Shown here: piece after piece, positions 24,494 through 32,056 of the stretch
Layout: each line of letters begins with the position of its first letter
Numbering within the stretch: the stretch's first letter is position 1
NCBI GenBank assembly: GCA_019638795.1
Contig: JAHBTB010000002.1
Location: forward strand, 248,001-312,000
Length of the DNA stretch: 64,000 bases
From: Fimbriimonadaceae bacterium
Lineage (GTDB): Bacteria; Armatimonadota; Fimbriimonadia; Fimbriimonadales; Fimbriimonadaceae
Reading direction: 5' to 3'
The notes under the pieces: generated by a model
Told to the model about the DNA's origin: nothing
Database searches by the model: none
Seen by the model: the letters and a program-made list of their open reading frames with translations, nothing else
Position numbers and translations under genes: made by a program

Positions 24494-26305
24494 ATGCGTG
24501 AGGCCGCGATGATCCGGAAGCGGCGCGAGCGGCGGCGCGTGCCCGAGGGGTCGTCGCAATATGACAGTGTCTGGGTGGTCGCCAAGCGGTTGGCCAAGGA
24601 GCTCAGCCCGTTCTGGCGGCTCCAAGTCCTCGTCCTGTTCCTCACGATGCTCCAGGCCGGGTTCGGGTTTCTGCCCCCGGTCATCCTGGGCGACATTGTC
24701 AACAAGCTCCAGGGCGGCGAGCGTGTCGACACCGTCCTCTATTTCGTTTACATCCTGGCGTTTGCGACCATCGCCGGCTTGCTGAGTTACGCGGTCGGCT
24801 TCACCACCCAGCGCCTCTCTTGGTCGTTCCTTCTCGCCGTCAGGGAGAAGCTCTACGACCACATGCAGAGCTTGCCGATCGCCTACTTTGACAAGAACCC
24901 GACCGGCAAATTGGTCAGTAACGTGATGAACGACCCGAGCACGGTGCAGAACCTCATCACGGGCAACCTCAACACGATGGCCAGCGACGCCGTGCAGCTG
25001 GCCATCGTCCTTGTCGTCCTCTTTTCAATCTCCTGGAAGCTCGCCTTGCTGAGCCTCGTCGCCACCCCGGTCTACATCCTCAACATCGCCTGGACGATGA
25101 AGCCCTTGAACCGGAAGAGCGACGACATCCGCCGGACGCGCGACGAGATGTACGGCGACATGCAGGAGAAGTTGACCGGCATCCAAGTCGTCAAGGGGTT
25201 CGGCCGGGAGAAGTGGGAAGTCCGCAGCTTTTACTCCCTGACCCGTGGGCTGATGGGGCTTAACCTGGACATGAGCAAGATGGGCGCGCGGATGTGGACC
25301 TTTGCCGAGGCCCTCGGCGGTGTCGGGCAGGCCCTCGTGCTCTACTACGGCGGCATGATGTGCCTTCGCGGCGAAATGAAGGCGGGGACGCTGGTCATGT
25401 TCTTGCTTTACTCGGTGCACTACGTCTACGGGCCGATCGTCAGGTTCCTGCTGGTGCTCGACCCCATCTCACGGGCGCAGGCGGCGGTCTACCGGATATT
25501 CCGCACCCTAGACACGGTGAACAAGGTCAGCGACAAGGAGGGGGCGAAGGCGATGCCCGAGGTAGAGGGGCATGTCCAGGTGCAGGGCGTCTGGTTTGAA
25601 TACCTGCCGGACACGCCAGTCTTGAAGGGCATTGATTTGGACGTGCGCCCCGGCGAGATGATCGCCTTCGTCGGTTTCAGCGGGTCGGGCAAAACGACGC
25701 TCGCCAACCTGCTGATGCGCCACTTCGACCCGACTGGCGGACGGATCTTGGTCGACGGCCACGACTTGCGTGACATCCAGGTGCGGAGCTACCGCGAACA
25801 AGTCGGTTATGTGATCCAGGACAGCGCGCTTTTCAACACGACCGTCCTCGAAAATTTGCGCTACGGGCGCCCCGACGCGACTTTTGACCAAGTGGTCGAA
25901 GCGGCGAAGGCGGCCAACATCCACAAGACGATCGAAAACCTCTCGGACGGCTACTACACGCGGTTGGGCGAGAAGGGCGTCTCGCTCTCCCAGGGCGAGA
26001 AGCAGAGGATGTCGATGGCCCGTGCCCTGCTCGCCGACCCCCGTGTCCTTATCCTCGACGAGGCGACGAGCTCCCTCGACTCCCAGACCGAGGCGCTCGT
26101 GCAGGAGGCGCTGGACCGGCTTCTGAAGGGGCGGACGAGCTTTGTCATCGCCCACCGCCTGTCCACGATCATCAAGGCCGACCGGATCGTGGTCCTGGAA
26201 GGCGGCGTCGTGACCGCCACCGGGAAGCACGCCGACTTGATCATGGATGACGACGGCCTTTACGCCCGGATGTACCGGCAGCAGTTCGCCGCCGCCCTCA
26301 ATTAG
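24494..26305 (+). CDS. ABC transporter, fused permease and ATPase (MsbA/MdlB-like exporter)
   Basis: This 603-residue half-transporter works as a homo- or heterodimer exporting lipids, drugs or peptides. The transmembrane domain covers about residues 35-330. The nucleotide-binding domain has Walker A GFSGSGKTT (about 394-402), Q-loop VGYVIQDSALF, signature LSQGEKQRM (about 498-506), Walker B VLILDEA with catalytic Glu, D-loop SSLDSQ, and H-loop IAHRLST. No second half-transporter gene is adjacent, so a homodimer is likely. The substrate is not evident; an envelope lipid is possible given the diderm context. Confidence 0.9.
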   Translation: MREAAMIRKRRERRRVPEGSSQYDSVWVVAKRLAKELSPFWRLQVLVLFLTMLQAGFGFLPPVILGDIVNKLQGGERVDTVLYFVYILAFATIAGLLSYAVGFTTQRLSWSFLLAVREKLYDHMQSLPIAYFDKNPTGKLVSNVMNDPSTVQNLITGNLNTMASDAVQLAIVLVVLFSISWKLALLSLVATPVYILNIAWTMKPLNRKSDDIRRTRDEMYGDMQEKLTGIQVVKGFGREKWEVRSFYSLTRGLMGLNLDMSKMGARMWTFAEALGGVGQALVLYYGGMMCLRGEMKAGTLVMFLLYSVHYVYGPIVRFLLVLDPISRAQAAVYRIFRTLDTVNKVSDKEGAKAMPEVEGHVQVQGVWFEYLPDTPVLKGIDLDVRPGEMIAFVGFSGSGKTTLANLLMRHFDPTGGRILVDGHDLRDIQVRSYREQVGYVIQDSALFNTTVLENLRYGRPDATFDQVVEAAKAANIHKTIENLSDGYYTRLGEKGVSLSQGEKQRMSMARALLADPRVLILDEATSSLDSQTEALVQEALDRLLKGRTSFVIAHRLSTIIKADRIVVLEGGVVTATGKHADLIMDDDGLYARMYRQQFAAALN

Positions 26306-26311
26306 CAGACG

Positions 26312-27718
26312 TCAGCCGGCACGGCGAAGGCGGCTGCTCAACTGCTTGCTCTGGTCGCGGTACTTGTTGACGGTCCGCCGGGCCACCTTGACCCCCCGCT
26401 CGGCGAGCATCTGCGAGATGCGGTCGTCGCTGAGGGGGTTGTCCGGGTTCTCGTGGGCCAAGATTTCCTCGATGAGCTTCTGGACACGCAACGCGGGCTT
26501 GAAGAAGATGTCGAACGAGACCAGGTCGCCCGTGGCGATCTGGACGAACTTCCCGTTGGTCGCCCGGCTGACCGTGCTTTCATGGAGACCGAGGTCGCGG
26601 GCGACCTGCGTCCGGGTCAGCGTGCCGAGGAACCGGTACTCGCCGGTCTGGACAAAGCCGGTCTGGCACTCGACCAGGTGCTTGCCGATCAGGGCCAGGG
26701 TGCGGCGACGGTCGGAGATCGCGTCGATGAACTGTTCGGCCCGCTGGGAGAACTCGAAGACGTGGCGGCGCTCTGCGTTGCTCCACGGCTTGTCGTCTAG
26801 CTCGGCGCGCCGCCGGGCGTAAGCGGGGTCAAGCCGCAGGCTGAGGGCGTTCGGACCGGGCACCTCGACGATCCAGCCCGTGGGATCAAATCGGAGGACG
26901 ACGTCGGGACGAACGGTGGCGGGATCGTCCCGCCGGGTCCGCTTGTGTCCGTCGGCAAAGGCTTCGCCCGGGAAGGGTGAGAGCCGGAGGATCACGTCGA
27001 AGGCGGCGTCGACGGTCTCGCGGTCGACGCCATAGCACCGCATCACGGCCCGTGAGTCGCGGGAGACGAGGTCGTCCCAGTTGCGCTTGAGCATGGCGCG
27101 GGCCAACTTCTCCGCCTCGGTCGTGGCGTCCCGGGTCTGGAGCCACAGGCATTCGCGCAAGTCCGCCGCTCCGACCCCGGCCGGTTCGCAGGCCTTGAGG
27201 GCGGCCAGGACTGTCTCGGCGTCTTCGAGGAGGGCGTCGCAGTCAAGGGCGGCCTCTTCCACGGTGCAAGTCAGGTAGCCACGGTCGTTGATCGAACCGA
27301 CAAAGTAGGTGACGAGCGGCCACAGCCGGGCCGGCAGGGCGACGCGCAACTGCCCGAGCAGGTGGTCGAGCAGCGAGTCGTTTGTCCCCGCAAGGTCCGT
27401 CCAGTCCAGGTCGTAGCTGGCGTCTTGCGGAACCGACCTGGCCTGCTCATGGTCGTCGGTCTGCCGAGACCTGTCGCGCGGCGCGATCGACGAGACGATC
27501 TCGTCGAAGGTGACCGGCTCCTCAAAGTCGTCGATCCGTTCGAGGGCCGGGTTTTCCTGGAGTTCCGCCTCGATCGCCTGCTCCAGTTCGATCTGGCTGA
27601 CCTCCAGAAGGTGGCTGCCCAAGACGACCTTGGGATCGACGCGCACCTGGGTGCGCAACCCTGTCCTGACCGCTGTCCCTAGCCTGTTTGCCACGTCCTT
27701 TCCCTTCCGCCCCGTCAT
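26312..27718 (-). CDS. rpoN: RNA polymerase sigma-54 factor
   Basis: This 468-residue sigma-54 directs RNA polymerase to -24/-12 promoters and needs an AAA+ activator. The C-terminal RpoN box is ARRTVNKYRD (about residues 446-455), and the helix-turn-helix segment is DLGLHESTVSRATNGKF. Region I is present but divergent: the Gln-rich start is replaced by a basic stretch before LLEVSQIELEQAIEAELQEN, which keeps the core-binding character. The gene is divergent from riboflavin synthase and convergent with the ABC transporter. No activator gene lies in the window. Confidence 0.93.
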   Translation of the reverse strand: MTGRKGKDVANRLGTAVRTGLRTQVRVDPKVVLGSHLLEVSQIELEQAIEAELQENPALERIDDFEEPVTFDEIVSSIAPRDRSRQTDDHEQARSVPQDASYDLDWTDLAGTNDSLLDHLLGQLRVALPARLWPLVTYFVGSINDRGYLTCTVEEAALDCDALLEDAETVLAALKACEPAGVGAADLRECLWLQTRDATTEAEKLARAMLKRNWDDLVSRDSRAVMRCYGVDRETVDAAFDVILRLSPFPGEAFADGHKRTRRDDPATVRPDVVLRFDPTGWIVEVPGPNALSLRLDPAYARRRAELDDKPWSNAERRHVFEFSQRAEQFIDAISDRRRTLALIGKHLVECQTGFVQTGEYRFLGTLTRTQVARDLGLHESTVSRATNGKFVQIATGDLVSFDIFFKPALRVQKLIEEILAHENPDNPLSDDRISQMLAERGVKVARRTVNKYRDQSKQLSSRLRRAG

Positions 27719-27803
27719 TCATGGTCGGTATGCGTCCGGCCCGGTACACAGGCAATGTCGCTGGGAATGGGTGCCTTGCCCACCCTGCCAGCCCGGGCCG
27801 CCG

Positions 27804-27809
27804 CATAAT
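27804..27809 (+). promoter_or_regulatory. CATAAT -10 hexamer, 6 bases before ATG of riboflavin synthase
   Basis: CATAAT ends 6 bases before the ATG at 27816 with no Shine-Dalgarno sequence, which is the leaderless arrangement. I see no FMN riboswitch in the 97-base gap to rpoN. Confidence 0.55.
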
Positions 27810-27815
27810 CGGTCC

Positions 27816-28421
27816 ATGTTCACGGGGATCGTCCAGGCGGTCGGCCGGGTGGCCGAGACTGCTGCCCTCAAGACCGTGGTCGACATCGGCGACGCTTGGC
27901 CCGGCGACCCGGTGGCGTTGGGCGAGAGCGTGGCGGTGCAGGGGGTCTGCCTGACCGCGGCGACGACGGGACGGAGCATCACTTTCGACTTAAGCGAGGA
28001 GACCCTTCGACGCACCACCCTTGCCCAGTTGGGCAAAGGCGCTGAGGTGAACTTGGAGCGGGCCATGCGGCCAAGTGACCGGTTCGGCGGGCACATCGTC
28101 CAGGGACATGTGGACCGGGTCGGCACGGTACTGGCGGTCGAGGACCGGAAAGGCTGGTGGGAGTTCGTCTTTGACGCGGGCCTAGGCGGCGGGCGCTACC
28201 TGGTCGACAAAGGCTCGGTCTGCGTCGACGGGGTCAGTCTGACTGTCGTCGAGCCCGACGGCGACGTCTTCAGGGTCGCCGTGGTCCCCCACACTTTTGA
28301 AGTCACGACCCTTGGCAGACGCCAGGCAGGTGACAAAGTGAACATTGAGTTCGACGTGCTTGCCAAGCACGTCGAACACCTGCTGGCTTACCGCCCGGCC
28401 GGATCTGCGACCGAGCGGTAA
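27816..28421 (+). CDS. ribE: Riboflavin synthase alpha chain
   Basis: This 201-residue enzyme dismutates two 6,7-dimethyl-8-ribityllumazines to riboflavin. The N-terminus MFTGIVQAVGRV is diagnostic, and the internal duplication is plain: GESVAVQGVCLTA in the first half corresponds to GSVCVDGVSLTVVE in the second. FGGHIVQGHVDRVG is the conserved linker region. The start is taken at this MFTGIV, although the frame is open further upstream. No other riboflavin gene is nearby, so it is regulated separately or the pathway is scattered. Confidence 0.95.
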   Translation: MFTGIVQAVGRVAETAALKTVVDIGDAWPGDPVALGESVAVQGVCLTAATTGRSITFDLSEETLRRTTLAQLGKGAEVNLERAMRPSDRFGGHIVQGHVDRVGTVLAVEDRKGWWEFVFDAGLGGGRYLVDKGSVCVDGVSLTVVEPDGDVFRVAVVPHTFEVTTLGRRQAGDKVNIEFDVLAKHVEHLLAYRPAGSATER

Positions 28422-28434
28422 GTCGACCAAATGG

Positions 28435-31400
28435 TCAAATGATGCCCATCGACCGGACGATGGGATAGTGGCAAGACTTGAACTTCTTGCCGCTGCCGCA
28501 GGGGCAGGCGTCGTTTCGGCCGACCACTTTCCAGTCGACCTTGTCGATGTCAAACCCGGGGGCCGTCGTGCCGTTGGCGACACTCGGCTCGACAGAGCCG
28601 TCGTCTTCCATGCGCATCATCGCCATGGGTTCTTCCGGCGTCGGAGCGGGGTCCTCGAAGCGGATCTGGGCCTGGAACAGCATGTTCACCGCCTGGTCCC
28701 GGATGGCTTTCAGGGTGTGCTGGAAGAGGTCGTAGGTCTCCTTTTTATAGGCGACCAACGGGTCGACCTGACCGTATCCGCGCAGGCCGATGCCCTCGCG
28801 GATGTAGTCGATCATCTGCAGGTGCTCCATCCACCGGTCATTGACGGCGCGGAGCATGACGTGCTGCTCAAGGCGCCCCATGACGTCTTCGCCATAGGCT
28901 TCCACCTTTTGGTCGTATGCCTTCAGGGCCGCTTCAGTGGAGTAGGTGAGCAACTGCTCGCCGGGCTCATATGACTCAAACTCACTGAGTGTGGCTTGGT
29001 CGACCAGCGGGAAGAGGTTGTTGAGCTTTTCGTACACCTCGTCGCTGGCATAGCCGGTACCTTCCTCGTCTTGGAACCAGCCTGTCTGGACGATCTCGCC
29101 GACGACTTCCACGACGCCCTTGCGCAGCTCGTCGCGGCTTGATTCTCCCAAGAGGATCTCGCGCCGCATACCGTAGATGTGCTCGCGCTGGCTGTTGAGG
29201 ACGTCGTCGTATTCAAGGACGTGCTTGCGGGCCTCGAAGAAGTGGTTCTCGATCCGCTCCTGAGTCTTCAGGATCATGTTCGAGATGAACTTGGCCCGGA
29301 CCTCTTCTTGCTCAGGCCATGCCTTGAGGACCGGGTTTTCAAGCATCTTCGCGTTAAAGATCTTCCACAGCTGGTCTTCGAGGGAGACGAAGAACCGGCT
29401 GACCCCCGGGTCGCCTTGGCGGCCGGCCCGGCCACGGAGCTGGTTGTCGATGCGACGGCTCTCGTGCCGCTCGGTGCCGAGGATGTAGAGCCCGCCCAGG
29501 GCGCGGACTTCTTCGGCCCGTTCGCGGCGCTCGGTGTCGTCGAGGGGCAGCGGCGGCGCGGCACGTTCGGTGCCTCCGCGGCGGAAGCTGAGGAAGGTGT
29601 CGGCGTACTCGCTGGCCAAGCCGCCGTCCTCCAACTCCTGGTTGCGGGCCAATTTGACGATGTCGTCCTCGACACGACCGCCGAGGAGGATGTCGACGCC
29701 GCGGCCGGCCATGTTGGTCGCGATCGTGATCGCGCCCTTGCGGCCCGCCTCGCTGATGATCAGGGCCTCTTTTTCGTGGTACTTCGCGTTAAGGACGTTG
29801 TGCGGCACACCGTGGTGGAGGGCCTCCTTCAGGAAGGTGAAGTTCTCCGACCTCTCCTGGTCCGTCCCCGTGGGAAGGTTGTGCTTGGCCAAAAACCACT
29901 CCGCGACCTCGTCGGCGAAGGGGTCGGGCGGCAGGCTTGCGGCCCGCATGGTGTCCTTCAGCTGGGCCACGGGGAGCTCGTCCAGGCTGGTGGCGAACAC
30001 CGCCTCGGCGTCCTTCTTGGCCGTCTTCGGGAAGCTCTTTTCGTTGGTGTACTTGTCCAGGAGCATGTCGGCGAGGATCAGCTTCTGGAGGGCTTCAGGT
30101 TGAAGCCGGGCAGAGACCGTCTCGGTCATCTCGATCGAACGGGTGCCGACGAGGGTGGGTTGCTGCTTGGCGTAGAGGCGCAGGAGTTCGCGGCCGATGC
30201 CACGGAACTTGGCGTCCATGGTCTTGTAGACCACGTCCTCTTGGTCGTCGCGCAGCATGGGCCGGTTGGTGGGGATGGTGACGACGTCGAGGCCGTAGAT
30301 CTTGCGGAACTCGTCTTCCTCGGTCTTCGCCGTGCCGGTCATGCCCGACAGCTTGTTGTACATGCGGAAGAGGTTTTGGAAGGTGATGACCGCGATGGTC
30401 TGGCTCTCGCGTTGGACGGTGACGCCTTCCTTGGCCTCCAATGCTTGGTGCAGGCCGTCGCTGAAGCGGCGGCCGAACATCAGGCGGCCGGTGTTTTCAT
30501 CGACGATGACGACCTCGCCGTTGCGGACCACGTAGTGGACGTCTTTGTCGAACAGTCCGTACGCTTTGATCGCAGCCCCGGCGTGGTGGAACATGCGCGG
30601 GTCGTTCGCGATGTTGTCGATGCCCAGGGCCTGTTCCAGGTAGTCCATGCCCTCTTCCGTGAAGCTGGCGCTGTGGTTCTTCTTGTCCGCCGTGAAGTGC
30701 TCTTCGATCTTCATGTGGCGGACGATGGCGTCGATCTCCTTGTAGACGCTGACGTCTTCCATCGAGGGGCCGCTGATGATGTGGGGGGTGCGGGCCTCGT
30801 CGACGAGGATCGAGTCGACCTCGTCGATGATCGCGTAGTTCAGCTCCCGCATGGACAACTGCTCCATGTCGAAGGCCATGTTGTCGCGCAGGTAGTCGAA
30901 TCCGAACTCGTGGTTCGTGCCGTAGGTGATGTCCTGCAGATACGATTCCCGGCGGCTGCACGGGCGAAGGTGCATATACCGCGGGTCCTCGTGCTCGTAG
31001 CCTGGGTCATAGACGTAGCTACCCCCGAGCTCGTCACTGTCTTCGCCTTGGCCCTGGACGACGCCGACGCTCAGGCCGAGGAAGTGGTAGATCGGCCCCA
31101 TCCAGACCGCGTCGCGTCGGGCGAGGTAGTCGTTGACGGTGACGAGGTGGGCGCCTTTGCCGCTCAGGGCGTTGAGGACCATGGGGGCCACCGCGACGAG
31201 CGTCTTGCCTTCACCGGTCCGCATCTCGGCGATGCGGCCGTGGTGGAGCACCACGCCGCCGATCAGCTGGACGTCGAACTGGCGCATGCCCAGGGTGCGC
31301 CGGCTGGCCTCCCGGACGGCGGCGAACACTTCGGGGAGGACCTTGTCCAGGCTCACGCCGTCGTCAAGGGCTTTGCGAAAGTTCTGGGTCGTCTCGCGAA

Positions 31401-31521
31401 TCGTCTCGTCGTCCATCGCCTTGAACTGGTCCTCAAGGGCGTTGATCTGCTCGACGATCGGCATGATCGTCGCGATGTCGCGGTCGCTGGTGTCGAATAG
31501 TTTGCGGAGAAATTGGATCAT
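28435..31521 (-). CDS. secA: Preprotein translocase ATPase SecA with an extra internal insertion
   Basis: This 1028-residue SecA drives post-translational export through SecYEG. It has Walker A MRTGEGKTLVA (about residues 100-110), ATPase motif IIDEVDSILVDEARTP, ATNMAGRGVDILLGG, GTERHESRRIDNQLRGRAGRQGD (as separate conserved blocks) and the C-terminal zinc/SecB-type tail CPCGSGKKFKSCH. Two segments are longer than in E. coli or Bacillus: about 30 residues near 155-190 and about 85 residues at about 475-560, before VLNAKYHEKEA. There is neither a convincing -10 nor a Shine-Dalgarno sequence at the ATG, so expression probably depends on the upstream small gene at 31610-31930. Confidence 0.96.
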   Translation of the reverse strand: MIQFLRKLFDTSDRDIATIMPIVEQINALEDQFKAMDDETIRETTQNFRKALDDGVSLDKVLPEVFAAVREASRRTLGMRQFDVQLIGGVVLHHGRIAEMRTGEGKTLVAVAPMVLNALSGKGAHLVTVNDYLARRDAVWMGPIYHFLGLSVGVVQGQGEDSDELGGSYVYDPGYEHEDPRYMHLRPCSRRESYLQDITYGTNHEFGFDYLRDNMAFDMEQLSMRELNYAIIDEVDSILVDEARTPHIISGPSMEDVSVYKEIDAIVRHMKIEEHFTADKKNHSASFTEEGMDYLEQALGIDNIANDPRMFHHAGAAIKAYGLFDKDVHYVVRNGEVVIVDENTGRLMFGRRFSDGLHQALEAKEGVTVQRESQTIAVITFQNLFRMYNKLSGMTGTAKTEEDEFRKIYGLDVVTIPTNRPMLRDDQEDVVYKTMDAKFRGIGRELLRLYAKQQPTLVGTRSIEMTETVSARLQPEALQKLILADMLLDKYTNEKSFPKTAKKDAEAVFATSLDELPVAQLKDTMRAASLPPDPFADEVAEWFLAKHNLPTGTDQERSENFTFLKEALHHGVPHNVLNAKYHEKEALIISEAGRKGAITIATNMAGRGVDILLGGRVEDDIVKLARNQELEDGGLASEYADTFLSFRRGGTERAAPPLPLDDTERRERAEEVRALGGLYILGTERHESRRIDNQLRGRAGRQGDPGVSRFFVSLEDQLWKIFNAKMLENPVLKAWPEQEEVRAKFISNMILKTQERIENHFFEARKHVLEYDDVLNSQREHIYGMRREILLGESSRDELRKGVVEVVGEIVQTGWFQDEEGTGYASDEVYEKLNNLFPLVDQATLSEFESYEPGEQLLTYSTEAALKAYDQKVEAYGEDVMGRLEQHVMLRAVNDRWMEHLQMIDYIREGIGLRGYGQVDPLVAYKKETYDLFQHTLKAIRDQAVNMLFQAQIRFEDPAPTPEEPMAMMRMEDDGSVEPSVANGTTAPGFDIDKVDWKVVGRNDACPCGSGKKFKSCHYPIVRSMGII

Positions 31522-31545
31522 TGGTTATGTCACGTCGCCTGGAAT

Positions 31546-31587
31546 CGTCCGTGCCGGGCCCGCCGCCCGAAGATCCTGGGCACGGGC
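31546..31587 (-). promoter_or_regulatory. Inverted repeat in the leader between the small secreted gene and secA
   Basis: The 88-base gap contains CCGTGCC (31579-31585 on the minus strand) and GGCACGG (31549-31555), able to form a 7-base-pair stem about 28 bases before the secA ATG. In E. coli a secM-secA hairpin controls secA translation. Here the position and effect are inferred only. Confidence 0.35.
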
Positions 31588-31609
31588 AAGCCGGCAAATG
31601 AAGAGGGGG

Positions 31610-31930
31610 TCAGACGAGGGACGGGCCGTCCCGAGACCGGGACGAGGTGATGAAAGCGTCTTCAGGCAGAGCCTGGTCGACCCCAGACGTCGGCCGGGTC
31701 GCCACCGGGAGCAGGGCCTTGGCGGCCGGGGCCGCCGCCGCTTCCGCCTGCGCGGCGTAGCGGACGATCAGCCGAAACGTCGCGGCGAGGCCCGGCCCAT
31801 GGGCGCGGCTTTGGGCCGCCTGGACAATCGCCACGGCGTCCAGAGGCAGACGCGTGTCACGGACCGTCCCCTCGGGGACGGCCGCGCCGTGCATCAGCAA
31901 CAGGAACAGGGCGGGAATCCAGTTCAGCAT
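31610..31930 (-). CDS. Small secreted protein upstream of secA, SecM-like arrest-peptide candidate
   Basis: This 106-residue protein has a hydrophobic signal-like N-terminus (MLNWIPALFLLLMHGAA), an Ala-rich helical middle (YAAQAEAAAAPAAKALL) and a C-terminus AFITSSRSRDGPSLV. It lies 88 bases upstream of secA on the same strand, the position held by secM in enterobacteria. The E. coli SecM arrest motif ends WISQAQGIRAGP followed by four residues; here F-I is followed by R-x-G-P and three residues before the stop, with near-identical spacing. The central Ala of SecM is Asp here and the Trp is Phe. A role as a translation-arresting secretion monitor is therefore an inference; it might be an ordinary small exported protein. 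Confidence 0.55.
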   Translation of the reverse strand: MLNWIPALFLLLMHGAAVPEGTVRDTRLPLDAVAIVQAAQSRAHGPGLAATFRLIVRYAAQAEAAAAPAAKALLPVATRPTSGVDQALPEDAFITSSRSRDGPSLV

Positions 31931-32056
31931 GGGCTGCAGATAGTGGGAATTATGGCCAGCCTGCCACGCCGGCAGAAGGTCCCTGGCGCGACATAGGCAT
32001 TTAAGAAACGAAAAAATTGTGGAACGTCTGTGCAAGTCCACCGGTATCCACCGTTG

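Noticed and set aside
27719-27815. FMN riboswitch upstream of riboflavin synthase
   Set aside because: The gap is only 97 bases, holds a -10-like element 6 bases before ATG, and lacks the conserved FMN-element blocks.
29179-31500. Long open frame of about 770 codons antisense to secA
   Set aside because: High GC and third-position bias create long shadows; the composition is Val/Asp/Gly-repetitive without domains, while secA on the other strand is unmistakable.
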